Source: an uncultured Dechloromonas sp.
Lineage (GTDB): Bacteria > Pseudomonadota > Gammaproteobacteria > Burkholderiales > Rhodocyclaceae
Reading direction: 5' to 3'
Assembly: GCA_946477505.1 (NCBI GenBank)
Contig: CAMKYP010000133.1
Coordinates: 1 to 8,888 of the forward strand
Length of the DNA stretch: 8,888 nt
Below the pieces are notes generated by a model. It did not search any database. It saw only the letters and a program-made list of their open reading frames with translations, and was not told where the DNA came from. Every line of letters starts with the position of its first letter. The stretch's first letter is position 1. The translations under genes and the position numbers were made by a program. Of this stretch, positions 1 through 6,699 are shown in pieces.

Positions 1-527
1 ATCGCATCCAGCGTGTTGGCCAGCCGGAACAGCAGGGCGCCGGGGCCGCCGAGCAACGCGAACCAGAACAGGGCACCGAAGATGGCGTCGTTGCCGTTTT
101 CCAGCACCGACTCCATGCCGGCTTTGGCGACGCCGGACTCGTCGAGTTGCGTCGTATCCCGCGACACCATCCAGCCGACACGCTGGCGCGCCTCGTCGAG
201 TCGCCCTTCGCGCAGCGGGCGGGCGACTGCCTCGGCATGTTCGGCCAGGCTGCGGGCGCCGAGCGCGAAATAGAGCAGCGCGACATCGACGGCGAACGCT
301 GCGTGCGGGCGCAGCACGGCGGCCAAGGCGACGAAAGGCAGCACGACGAGCGTCCAGGCGGCGATGCCGGTCAGGCGGCTGCGTCGGTTGAAACGTTTCT
401 CGACGGCACCGGCCAGGTTGCCGAAACCGACCAGCGGGTGAAAACGGCGCGGCTCGCCGAGCAGGCGGTCGAGCACCACCGCCGCGAGGGCGGCCAGCGG
501 CATGGCGAGCGCGCCGTCCGGCATCAT
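1..527 (-). CDS. cbiB: Adenosylcobinamide-phosphate synthase CbiB (CobD family), N-terminal part
   Basis: An inner-membrane enzyme that attaches (R)-1-amino-2-propanol or its phosphate to adenosylcobyric acid, giving adenosylcobinamide (phosphate). About 175 residues are visible; the family is usually about 310-320, so the C-terminal half lies beyond base 1. Family signatures seen: DRLLGEPRRFHPLVGFG near the N terminus, a hydrophobic segment around residues 55-75 (AAWTLVVLPFVALAAVL), then a VSRDT motif, then ESVLENGNDAIFGALFWF followed by GGPGALLFRLANTLDA. The chosen ATG at 527-525 overlaps the bluB stop as ATGA, implying translational coupling. Alternative in-frame ATGs are at 524 and 503; the last starts just before the first conserved segment. 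The gene is co-transcribed with bluB and so falls under the cobalamin riboswitch at 1322-1485. Identity is secure, the exact start less so. Confidence 0.93.
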   Translation of the reverse strand, partial: MMPDGALAMPLAALAAVVLDRLLGEPRRFHPLVGFGNLAGAVEKRFNRRSRLTGIAAWTLVVLPFVALAAVLRPHAAFAVDVALLYFALGARSLAEHAEAVARPLREGRLDEARQRVGWMVSRDTTQLDESGVAKAGMESVLENGNDAIFGALFWFALLGGPGALLFRLANTLDA

Positions 528-1270
528 TTCGGGAAGATGCCCCGCTGCTGGATATCGTCCTGCATGGCGGCCAGCGCCCCGGTCAGCGACTCCTGCCGGG
601 TGGCGTCGGCCTGGCCCCACTGGTCGTAATAAAGCAGGTCGGCAATCGGCAGGCGCGGCAGCCAGCCGGCTTTTTCCAGCTCCGGCTTGTCGTGGAAGTG
701 GCTGACGTAGCCGATGCACAGGTAGGCGATGGGCACGATGTCGGCCGGCATGCCCAGCACTTCCTGCAATTCCGGCTGGTTGAAGATGCTGACCCAGCCG
801 ACCCCCAGCCCCTCGGCGCGGGCTGCCAGCCACAGGTTCTGCACGGCGCACACGCTGCTGTAAAGATCCATGGTCTTGATGTGGGTGCGGCCGACGACGA
901 CCGGGCCGGTGCGTTCGCGGTCGCAGGTGATGCACAGGTTGACCGGCGATTCGACGATGCCTTCCAGCTTGAGTTTGCTGTAGGTTTCCCGTTTGCCCTC
1001 CGGGAACATCATCGCTGCTTCGGCATGGGCCTTGGCGAAGACGTCGCGCACCCGCTGCTTGACCTCTGGCGAGCGGACGAGCAGGAAGTTCCACGGCTGC
1101 ATGAAGCCGACCGAGGGGGCATGGTGGGCGGCCAGCATGACGCGGGCGAGCACCTCGTCGGGCACGGAGTCGGGCAGGAACTGACCGCGCACGTCGCGAC
1201 GGTTGAAGATGGTGCGATAAACGGCGGCGCGTTCGGCGTCCGAAAAGGCGTGGTCGTTCTGGTTTTCCAT
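524..1270 (-). CDS. bluB: 5,6-dimethylbenzimidazole synthase BluB
   Basis: A flavin-destructase of the nitroreductase fold that breaks down FMNH2 with O2 to form 5,6-dimethylbenzimidazole, the lower ligand of B12. The product is 248 residues. It carries NRRDVRGQF (23-31), APSVGFMQPWNF (51-62) and GLGVGWVSIF (154-163), all hallmarks of BluB rather than of generic nitroreductases. Asp26 and Ser161 sit at a constant offset of six from the Asp32 and Ser167 known to matter in Sinorhizobium meliloti BluB. The start at 1270 is preceded by AAGGGG with a 5-nt spacer. The frame stays open to 1399, but that stretch is riboswitch RNA. The stop overlaps cbiB by ATGA. Expression is probably repressed by cobalamin through the leader. 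An O2-dependent BluB implies at least microaerobic growth. Confidence 0.96.
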   Translation of the reverse strand: MENQNDHAFSDAERAAVYRTIFNRRDVRGQFLPDSVPDEVLARVMLAAHHAPSVGFMQPWNFLLVRSPEVKQRVRDVFAKAHAEAAMMFPEGKRETYSKLKLEGIVESPVNLCITCDRERTGPVVVGRTHIKTMDLYSSVCAVQNLWLAARAEGLGVGWVSIFNQPELQEVLGMPADIVPIAYLCIGYVSHFHDKPELEKAGWLPRLPIADLLYYDQWGQADATRQESLTGALAAMQDDIQQRGIFPK

Positions 1271-1285
1271 GAATTCCCCTTGTGG

Positions 1286-1314
1286 AAAAACGCTGGCTGC
1301 CTGTCCATGCAGCC
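1286..1314 (-). terminator. Intrinsic terminator of the bluB riboswitch (expression platform)
   Basis: On the minus strand, GGCTGC (1314-1309) and GCAGCC (1300-1295) form a 6-bp stem with an 8-nt loop. AGCG and then five T (1290-1286) follow. It lies just after the aptamer and 15 nt before the bluB start, where a B12-controlled terminator would be expected. The stem is short and four bases separate it from the T run, so it may be modest in strength. No obvious antiterminator partner was found. Confidence 0.6.
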
Positions 1315-1321
1315 TTGTTTC

Positions 1322-1485
1322 GTCCCCCGGCCGGTCTTCTGACTTGGATTCATCCGTTGCCGCGCCTTCCCGGCCGAAGCCAGTGGCAATGTGCGGCAAA
1401 CGTCCTCCTTACAGCGTTGGGCACGTGGCGGAATCGCACCGCCTTCCCGATTCTCCGCCTGCATGAACAAGCGGCACCGAGAGAC
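1322..1485 (-). promoter_or_regulatory. Cobalamin riboswitch controlling bluB-cbiB
   Basis: The aptamer reads right to left. A closing helix P1 pairs 1485-1477 with 1330-1322 (nine pairs, some G-U). Inside it come GGTGCC, then CGGGAAGGCGGTGCGATTCC, CGCTGTAAGGAGGACG, the B12 box TTGCCACTGG (GCCACTG at 1387-1381), CCGGGAAGGCG, and finally GGATGAATCC with AAGTCAGAAGACCGGCC. These conserved blocks occur in the order and spacing of the Rfam cobalamin family. Adenosylcobalamin binding should favour termination ahead of bluB and lower synthesis of BluB and CbiB. Identification is by motif reading, not by a covariance model. Confidence 0.94.
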
Positions 1486-1496
1486 TTGAAGTGCGA

Positions 1497-1502
1497 AGGA
1501 TA
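1497..1502 (-). promoter_or_regulatory. Possible -10 element for the bluB leader
   Basis: TATCCT on the minus strand lies about 12 nt before the first base of riboswitch helix P1, which would place transcription start near 1490. No convincing -35 box is visible at 17 nt. Position is the main argument. Confidence 0.25.
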
Positions 1503-1535
1503 ACAGGTCGAGGCGGGGTCGCGCGACGGGCGGTC

Positions 1536-2396
1536 TTACGACAGGTCGAGAGCGAGGAAGGCGGTGCCGGGAACGGGGTTGTAGCTGACCGGCGGCGCCG
1601 GCGCGAAGCCCAGCGTTTCATACAATTGCCGCGCGGCCGCGAACTCGGGCAGCACATCGAGGCACATCGTCGCATAGCCAGCCTTTCGGGCTTCACCGAT
1701 CATCCGTTCGACCAGCATCCGGCCGATGTGGCGACCTCGGGCGGCGGGGCGGACGTATACCCGTTTCAATTCGCAGCGCCGGCCATCGACCCGACGCAGC
1801 GCGGCGCAGCCGACGACCGTGCCATCGTGCTAGGCGAGGAGGATGCGGCCATCGGGTTCGGCGTATTTTCCGGGCAAGTCGGCGAATTCCGCTGCGTAGT
1901 CCTGGTATGCCAGACTGACCGTCGGGCTGGCGACGTATTCCCGGAAAATGGCGGTTACCGCCTCAAGATCGGCCGGTATCGCGGCAGGCCGGATCGCAAT
2001 GCCCTGCTGCAGCATGATCAGCGTGGCCAGTGCCTGCTCTCCGCGCTCGACCGGAACGAAGAGGTGGTCGTGAAAGGTGCCGGCAACCACGTTGCAGCTG
2101 ATGTCCGCCTACCCCAGCGCGCCGGCAAAGGCCGCAGTCAGGCCGACAGCCTGGAGGTCCGAATGAACCGTCAGGGTGATCCATGCCGCGCGAAACACAA
2201 TGGCCAGCCCGGCTTCGACGGCCTGTTCCTCGGGCAGGATTACCGTGATGCCTTCGCTCTCGACAATCGTCGCCACGGGCTTGAGACCCGCCATGTCGCT
2301 GCCGTGTGGAACGACGCAGTAGGCATAGGTGCCGGCATGGAGCACCGGTTCCATCGAACGGATCAAGGTGGCGAGGTTTGAGATGGCGGTCGTCAT
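1536..2396 (-). pseudogene. ACT-domain (COG3602-type) / GNAT acetyltransferase fusion frame, broken by two in-frame TAG codons
   Basis: One continuous frame of 287 codons ends in TAA (1538-1536) and contains TAG at codon 96 (2111-2109) and codon 189 (1832-1830). Codons 1-127 resemble the small ACT-repeat proteins of COG3602: an N-terminal SNLATLIRSMEPVLHAGTYA, then VILPEEQAVEAGLA and ITLTVHSDLQAVGLTAAF; after the first TAG, ADISCNVVAGTFHDHLFVPV. Codons 128-286 are a GNAT N-acetyltransferase: IAIRPAAIPADLEAV, then after the second TAG CELKRVYVRPAARGRHIGRM (acetyl-CoA loop RPAARGRHIG), ARQLYETLGF and an NPVPGTAFLALDL end. Homology continues in the same frame across both stops with no indel, so these are substitutions, sequencing errors or recoded codons. 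If TAG terminates, only a 95-residue truncated ACT protein is made; a GNAT fragment could restart at the ATG at 2015 but would stop at codon 189. The acetylation substrate is unknown. It diverges from cobQ. No clear Shine-Dalgarno precedes the ATG at 2396. Confidence 0.75.
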
Positions 2397-2458
2397 GGTT
2401 TTCGGTTTTTGAACGGGGCTGCCGGTACGGATCGTCGCACCGCCGCCGATTCGGGATT

Positions 2459-2526
2459 TTATCGCCGTGGCGCACCGCGCGCTTTATCGCGTATTGCCGG
2501 TCCAGCCCATCCCATTTCCGCGATAA
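2459..2526. promoter_or_regulatory. Divergent cobQ / ACT-GNAT control region with three TTATCGC heptamers
   Basis: The 157-bp gap between the two divergent genes holds TTATCGC at 2459-2465 and 2484-2490 and its reverse complement GCGATAA at 2520-2526. Read outward, the third gives a good -10 (GATAAT, 2522-2527) for cobQ, leaving a leader of about 20 nt. The first two give GATAAA -10-like boxes for the minus-strand gene. No good -35 accompanies any of them. They may be promoters, binding sites of a regulator, or both. No riboswitch motifs are present here. Confidence 0.3.
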
Positions 2527-2553
2527 TCCACGTTTTTGTCTATTTGGCTCGCC

Positions 2554-4017
2554 ATGCTCCGTTCTGCCCTGATGGTCCAGGGGACCACTTCCGATGCCGG
2601 AAAATCCACGCTGGTCGCTGCGCTATGCCGCATTCTCAAGCGCCGGGGCGTGCGCGTCGCGCCGTTCAAGCCGCAGAACATGGCCCTCAATTCGGCGGTG
2701 ACCGTCGACGGGGGCGAGATCGGCCGGGCACAGGCGCTGCAGGCGCTGGCCTGCGGACTGGCGCCGCATACCGACTTCAATCCGGTGCTGTTGAAGCCGA
2801 CTACCGACAAGAAGGCGCAGGTGGTCATCCACGGCAAGGTGGCGGCCGACCTGAACGCGCGCGACTATCAGGAATACAAGCCGCGGGCGATGAAGGCCGT
2901 GCTCGAATCCTGGGAGCGCCTGATGGCAGGCTACGACTGCGTGCTGGTCGAAGGCGCCGGCTCCCCGGCCGAGATCAACCTGCGCGCCCGCGATATTGCC
3001 AACATGGGCTTCGCCGAGGCGGTGGATTGCCCGGTGATCATCGTCGCCGACATCGACCGGGGTGGCGTGTTCGCCCATCTGGTCGGCACGCTCGAACTGC
3101 TGTCGCCATCCGAGCAGAACCGGGTCGTCGGTTTCGTCATCAACCGCTTTCGCGGCGACATCAGCCTGCTCGAATCCGGCCTGACCTGGCTGGAGGAGCG
3201 TACCGGCAAGCCGGTGCTCGGCGTGCTGCCCTACCTGCACGGCTTGATGCTCGATGCCGAGGATGCCATTGCCACGTCAGCCATCGGCGACAAGCGCGGG
3301 GCGAAACTGAAGGTCGTTGCGCCCGCTTACCCGCGTACCTCGAATCACAACGATCTCGACCCGCTGCGCCTGCATCCGGAAGTCGACTTCCGCTGGGTCG
3401 GGCCGGGCGAAGCGCCGCCGGCGGCCGACCTGATCGTCTTGCCCGGCTCCAAGGCGGTGCGCGCCGACATCGACTGGCTGCGCACGCAGGGCTGGGACCG
3501 GGCGATCCGCAAGCACCTGCGTTATGGCGGCAAGGTCATCGGTCTGTGCGGCGGCTACCAGATGCTCGGCCGGGCGATTCACGACCCGCTTGGCCTGGAG
3601 GGGGCGGCCGGCAGCACGCCGGGCCTCGGGGTACTCGACGTTGAAACGACGCTGGAAAGCGAAAAGCAGTTGCGCAACGTGAGCGGTCGCCTGGCCCTGC
3701 CCGGAAATCCGGCCATGACCGGCTACGAAATCCATCTCGGCGTGACGCGCGGCGCGGGGCTGGCTGCTGCCGCCGTCGAACTGGCCGATGGCCGGCAAGA
3801 TGGCGCCATTTCCGATGACGGCCAGGTACTCGGCACCTATTGCCACGGCGTGTTCGACCATCCGGAAGCACTCGGCGCCCTGCTCGCCTGGGCCGGCATG
3901 ACCGAAAGTCAATCTGTCGATTTCGCCGCCCGGCGCGAGGCCGATCTGGATCGGCTGGCCGATTCGGTCGAGGCGGCGCTCGACTGGTCGAAGCTGGCGC
4001 CCTGGCTGCCGCGCTGA
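2554..4017 (+). CDS. cobQ: Cobyric acid synthase CobQ (CbiP), glutamine-dependent
   Basis: Amidates the b, d, e and g carboxylates of adenosylcobyrinic acid a,c-diamide, using glutamine and ATP, to give adenosylcobyric acid. At 487 residues it has the usual family length. The N-terminal dethiobiotin-synthetase-like ATP domain has the P-loop GTTSDAGKST (10-19), FKPQNMALNS, KPTTDKKAQVV, VEGAGSPAEINLR and ADIDRGGVFA. The C-terminal class I glutamine amidotransferase domain has the nucleophile Cys332 in GLCGGYQMLG and His431 in GTYCHGVFDHP. The ATG at 2554 is chosen because it leaves a normal short leader before the P-loop; ATG 2572 is possible and TTG 2536 unlikely. No strong Shine-Dalgarno is seen. 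It stands alone on this strand and converges with the response regulator, with only 13 nt between stops; a weak hairpin (4023-4039) spans that junction. Confidence 0.97.
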   Translation: MLRSALMVQGTTSDAGKSTLVAALCRILKRRGVRVAPFKPQNMALNSAVTVDGGEIGRAQALQALACGLAPHTDFNPVLLKPTTDKKAQVVIHGKVAADLNARDYQEYKPRAMKAVLESWERLMAGYDCVLVEGAGSPAEINLRARDIANMGFAEAVDCPVIIVADIDRGGVFAHLVGTLELLSPSEQNRVVGFVINRFRGDISLLESGLTWLEERTGKPVLGVLPYLHGLMLDAEDAIATSAIGDKRGAKLKVVAPAYPRTSNHNDLDPLRLHPEVDFRWVGPGEAPPAADLIVLPGSKAVRADIDWLRTQGWDRAIRKHLRYGGKVIGLCGGYQMLGRAIHDPLGLEGAAGSTPGLGVLDVETTLESEKQLRNVSGRLALPGNPAMTGYEIHLGVTRGAGLAAAAVELADGRQDGAISDDGQVLGTYCHGVFDHPEALGALLAWAGMTESQSVDFAARREADLDRLADSVEAALDWSKLAPWLPR

Positions 4018-4030
4018 AGGGGGCTGCCGT

Positions 4031-5380
4031 TCAGGCGGCGGGTGTCTCGTGCTTGATGCGCTTGAGCGCGACCTGCTTCTGGATGTTGCGGAAATCCATT
4101 TCCCGTCCGTGCAGGGCGTAGAGCTTGCGCGTGCTGCCAAAGGTCTTCTTGGCGTCGTCGGCTTCCATCAGGGTTTCGGCCTGATGGTCGGCCAACTCGT
4201 GGTCGCTTAGCGTCAGCGCGGCGCGCAGGATGTCCAGGCGCGGCGTGGATTCCAGCGCGGCCGACATCAGCGCCGGGCGCAGGCCGGCAAAGCGCGGCTT
4301 GCCTTTGCCGGGCGAAGAGATCGCCAGTAGCGCCGCATAGCTGGCCTGCAGATCGAGTGTCAGGTTCTGCAGTTCCGACTCCTTCAGGCCGACCAGCGTT
4401 TTTTCCGCCGATATCAGGTCGTTGGCGTTGACCTGGCTGCGCGCCAGGGCGAGCCGGTCTTCCGGCTGTACGGCGCCGGGCATGGTGTCGTTGGCGATGA
4501 CGTCGGCCATCGCGGCGCGCGCAGCCTCATCGTCGCCATTGAGGGTCGCGGCTTCGGCCAGCAGGCGCTTGCGCAGGTAGTTGCGCGGGGTCTTCTTGGC
4601 TACCTCGTCGAGCACGCGCTGCGCCTCTTCGGCTTCGCCTTGCGCCATGCAGATGCTGGCCTTGAGATCGGCGGCATCGAAGAACGTTGGCGTGCTGCTG
4701 ACCACGCGCTCGATTTCCTCGCGCGCCTCGCTCAGGCGCTCCTGCTTGTGCAGGCTGCGCGCCACGCCGGCGCGGGCCCAGGGAAATTCGTAGTTGTTGA
4801 GGATGGCGCGGTAGGTCTCTTCGGCGGTCTTGGCATCGCCGCTGGCCATTTCCGTTTCCGCCTGCTGGCGGAGAATTTCGAAGCGATAGGGGCGGCCCGC
4901 CTCGCTGTCGCGCTTCTGTGCGAGCAGGGCCAGCGCCTCGGCATATTCCTGCTTGCGCTTGGCCTGGTAGTAATCCTTGAAAAACTCCTTCTTGGCGACG
5001 ATGCGGTCCAGGCGCAGGAGCAGTTTCTCCGGCGAGAAAGGCTTGATGATGTAGTCGTCCGGCACCAGTTCGACGGCCGAAACGACCTGCTCGTAGGACT
5101 GCTCGCCGGTCACCATCATGAAGATGTTTTCGTCGGCGAGCAGGTTGAAGCGGCGCAGTTCCTCCAGCAGTTGCTGGCCGGAGCGGCCTTCGCCCAGCAT
5201 GTAGTCGCACAGGATCACGTCCGGCGTGTTGTTGCGGATGCGATAGAGCGCGTCCTGATAATTGGCGGCGAACTCGACCGAAAAGGCGCCGATGTTCTGC
5301 GCGACCGTGCGCAGGGCATCGCGGGCCGTCGGCATGTCGTCGACGACCAGGAAGCGTTTCTTGGCGTAGAGGTTGCTCAT
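4031..5380 (-). CDS. Response regulator with N-terminal receiver and C-terminal TPR-like repeats
   Basis: The product is 449 residues. Residues 8-125 are a receiver domain: acidic pair Asp14-Asp15 in FLVVDDMPTARD, phosphoacceptor Asp59 in VILCDYMLGEGRSG, Thr91 in MMVTGEQS and Lys113 in DDYIIKPFS. A basic linker rich in K, Y and E (about 128-150) leads to alpha-helical repeats with TPR-like spacing to the end, for example ASGDAKTAEETYRAILNN, LHKQERLSEAREEIERVV and AQGEAEEAQRVLDEVAKK. No helix-turn-helix, GGDEF, EAL or HD-GYP domain is visible, so output is probably protein-protein contact rather than DNA binding. The ATG at 5380 overlaps the upstream kinase stop as ATGA, making the two a co-translated pair; a GTG at 5389 is less likely. 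The process controlled is unknown, and the B12 context alone does not establish it. Confidence 0.87.
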   Translation of the reverse strand: MSNLYAKKRFLVVDDMPTARDALRTVAQNIGAFSVEFAANYQDALYRIRNNTPDVILCDYMLGEGRSGQQLLEELRRFNLLADENIFMMVTGEQSYEQVVSAVELVPDDYIIKPFSPEKLLLRLDRIVAKKEFFKDYYQAKRKQEYAEALALLAQKRDSEAGRPYRFEILRQQAETEMASGDAKTAEETYRAILNNYEFPWARAGVARSLHKQERLSEAREEIERVVSSTPTFFDAADLKASICMAQGEAEEAQRVLDEVAKKTPRNYLRKRLLAEAATLNGDDEAARAAMADVIANDTMPGAVQPEDRLALARSQVNANDLISAEKTLVGLKESELQNLTLDLQASYAALLAISSPGKGKPRFAGLRPALMSAALESTPRLDILRAALTLSDHELADHQAETLMEADDAKKTFGSTRKLYALHGREMDFRNIQKQVALKRIKHETPAA

Positions 5381-5985
5381 GGCAGCCACAACGTGAAGCG
5401 GGCACCGCCAAGCGGACCGCCGTTGTCCAGATGCAGATGGCCGTGCCGCTCCTTACGCGCATGCAGGGCGGCCAGCGTCTTGGCCAGCTTGAGCCCGGTG
5501 CCGCCGGCCGGTGGCAGTTCCGCGTAACCCGGGCCGTCATCCTCGACGCGCAGCAGCAAGCCGCCGTCGTCCATCGCCGCGCTGAGGCGGACGCAGCTCT
5601 TGGCGAAACGCCCGGCGTTCTGGACGGCATTGTTGAGAATGTCGGTCAGCAGGTCGCGGTCGAGCGGCCATTCGTCGAAGGCCTGGCAGTCGATTTCCAG
5701 CCGGATCTGCGCGGCGGCGAGGTGATGGCGCTGGGCCAGGGCAACCTCGTCGCAAAGGTCGCAGACCACGGTCGGCACGACGGCCAGCGCCTGGTCGTGG
5801 CGCCCGAGCCGGTAGGCCGTCAAGGTGCGCGACAGGCGCTGGGCAGCGGCCTCGATGGCGTAGCGTGCTTCGCCGAGATCGATGCCGTGTTTGCTTTCCG
5901 CCTCGATCAGCGTCGACTCGGCCTGGAACAGCTGATTTTTTGCGTCGTGGATGCCTGACGCCAGAATGTCGAGCAGCTTTTGCAT
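5377..5985 (-). CDS. Small soluble sensor histidine kinase (HATPase_c), partner of the REC-TPR regulator
   Basis: The protein is only 202 residues, with no signal peptide, membrane segment or recognisable sensor domain. An H-box-like IHDAKNQLF puts the candidate phospho-histidine at His13, in an HDxKN context. A helical dimerisation region follows (about 20-95). The ATPase part has an N box DILNNAVQNAGRF (115-127), a G1 box VEDDGPGY (147-154) and a G2 box GGTGLKLAKTLA (161-172), and ends with GGARFTLWLP typical of HATPase C termini. Input must come from another protein or a cytosolic signal. The ATG at 5985 is chosen because it falls just before the H box; the frame is open further upstream, but that would overlap cobU and has no homology. 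Shine-Dalgarno is weak. It is coupled by ATGA to the regulator downstream. Confidence 0.78.
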   Translation of the reverse strand: MQKLLDILASGIHDAKNQLFQAESTLIEAESKHGIDLGEARYAIEAAAQRLSRTLTAYRLGRHDQALAVVPTVVCDLCDEVALAQRHHLAAAQIRLEIDCQAFDEWPLDRDLLTDILNNAVQNAGRFAKSCVRLSAAMDDGGLLLRVEDDGPGYAELPPAGGTGLKLAKTLAALHARKERHGHLHLDNGGPLGGARFTLWLP

Positions 5986-6059
5986 ATCGTTATATTGCCG
6001 ATGGCGGTTGTCCCTTTGCGCGCAAGCATACGCCGGCCGGCGGGAGGAGGGAACCGTTG

Positions 6060-6081
6060 CCGCCGGTCGGGTGACCGGCGG
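6060..6081. other. Perfect 9-bp hairpin between cobU and the kinase gene
   Basis: CCGCCGGTC (6060-6068) and GACCGGCGG (6073-6081) enclose a 4-nt loop, 15 nt past the cobU stop. Neither side has a T run, so it is not a textbook intrinsic terminator. It may slow RNA decay, help end the cobU transcript, or be a repetitive palindrome. A 10-bp palindrome, TTGCGCGCAA, lies nearby at 6016-6025. Confidence 0.4.
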
Positions 6082-6095
6082 TACAAGCCGGTATC

Positions 6096-6647
6096 TCAGC
6101 GGGGTTTCAGCTGCAGCGGCAGTCCGGCGCTGACCAGCGTTACCTGGTCGCAGACGGCGGCAACGCGCTGGTTCAAACGGCCTTGTTCGTCGGCAAACAG
6201 GCGGGAAACCGGGTGCATGGGCACGATGCCCCAGCCGACTTCGTTCGACACGAGGATGATGTGCCCCGGCAGCGTTGGTAGCGCTTCGATCAGGTTTGCG
6301 GTCTGCGTGCGGAACAGCGGGCAGTCGATGGCCTCGCCGGCTTCGGCCTGCGCAGCAGCCTTTCCGGCAAACAGCAGGTTGGACAGCCACAGCGTCAGGC
6401 AATCGACCAGGATGCAGGTATCCGGCGCGGCCAGGTCGTGCAGGCGGTCGGTGAGGTGCAGGGTTTCCTCGACGCAGCCCCAGTCAGCCGGGCGCCGTTC
6501 GCGATGGTGGGCGACGCGGCGCGCCATCTCGCCGTCCAGCGCCTGGGCAGTGGCGACGTAGATGACCTTGAGGCCGGATTCTTGGGCGCGCTTTTCTGCA
6601 AGCAGGCTTTTGCCCGAGCGCGCGCCGCCGAGGATCAGTTCTTTCAT
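6096..6647 (-). CDS. cobU: Adenosylcobinamide kinase / adenosylcobinamide-phosphate guanylyltransferase CobU
   Basis: A bifunctional cytosolic enzyme that phosphorylates adenosylcobinamide and then transfers GMP from GTP to give adenosylcobinamide-GDP, the substrate of CobS. At 183 residues it matches the enteric enzymes (about 180). The P-loop is LGGARSGKS (6-14). IYVATAQALDGEMARRVAHH (29-48) holds the region of the guanylylated histidine (His47 or His48, by comparison with Salmonella His46), followed by RRPADW, the Walker-B-like ILVDCLTLWLSNLL, and the conserved VSNEVGWGIVP with the family end GRLNQRVAAVCDQV. The start at 6647 fits family N termini; an in-frame ATG at 6656 is possible and no Shine-Dalgarno separates them. 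It diverges from the cobT riboswitch transcript and is not itself behind a visible riboswitch. Confidence 0.97.
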   Translation of the reverse strand: MKELILGGARSGKSLLAEKRAQESGLKVIYVATAQALDGEMARRVAHHRERRPADWGCVEETLHLTDRLHDLAAPDTCILVDCLTLWLSNLLFAGKAAAQAEAGEAIDCPLFRTQTANLIEALPTLPGHIILVSNEVGWGIVPMHPVSRLFADEQGRLNQRVAAVCDQVTLVSAGLPLQLKPR

Positions 6648-6687
6648 GGCCGGCATTTTGGGTGAAGGCGGGCAGGGCGGCAACCGC

Positions 6688-6693
6688 TATAAT
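6688..6693 (+). promoter_or_regulatory. -10 element (TATAAT) of the cobT-cobS transcript
   Basis: A perfect TATAAT lies 7 nt before the first base of riboswitch helix P1, so transcription would start at or next to the aptamer. There is no good -35 at 17 nt; TTGGGT at 6658 is too far. The element sits in the 52-bp gap shared with the divergent cobU. Confidence 0.6.
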
Positions 6694-6699
6694 CGCCGC

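Noticed and set aside
692..1342. Plus-strand open frame opposite bluB
   Set aside because: It is complementary to a well-identified gene and to the riboswitch, with no domain signature.
1271..1399. N-terminal extension of BluB up to an ATG at 1399
   Set aside because: The stretch is riboswitch aptamer and terminator; the ATG at 1270 has a good Shine-Dalgarno and matches family length.
1503..1550. Direct repeat ACAGGTCGAG at 1503-1512 and 1541-1550
   Set aside because: One copy lies in the conserved GNAT C terminus (LDLS codons), so a chance match or small duplication is more likely than an attachment site.
1830..2111. TAG codons read as pyrrolysine
   Set aside because: No Pyl genes or methylamine methyltransferase context are present, and neither site falls at a catalytic position; decay or error is simpler.
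1491..2381. Long plus-strand open frame of 296 codons opposite the ACT-GNAT frame
   Set aside because: It is the mirror of a GC-rich coding frame, is rich in R, G and A, and has no recognisable domain; the minus frame has clear ACT and GNAT motifs.
4023..4039. Bidirectional terminator between cobQ and the response regulator
   Set aside because: The stem is only six pairs with one G-U, has no T run on either side, and includes the regulator stop codon in its loop.
3277..4140. Minus-strand open frame opposite cobQ and the cobQ/regulator junction
   Set aside because: It is antisense to CobQ motifs, low-complexity R/A/G-rich, and overlaps two real genes.
4640..5527. Plus-strand open frame opposite the response regulator
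   Set aside because: It is a codon-bias artefact; the minus strand carries all receiver and TPR motifs.
5986..6402. Upstream extension of the kinase into cobU
   Set aside because: It overlaps cobU in another frame, is arginine- and proline-rich and has no sensor-domain pattern.
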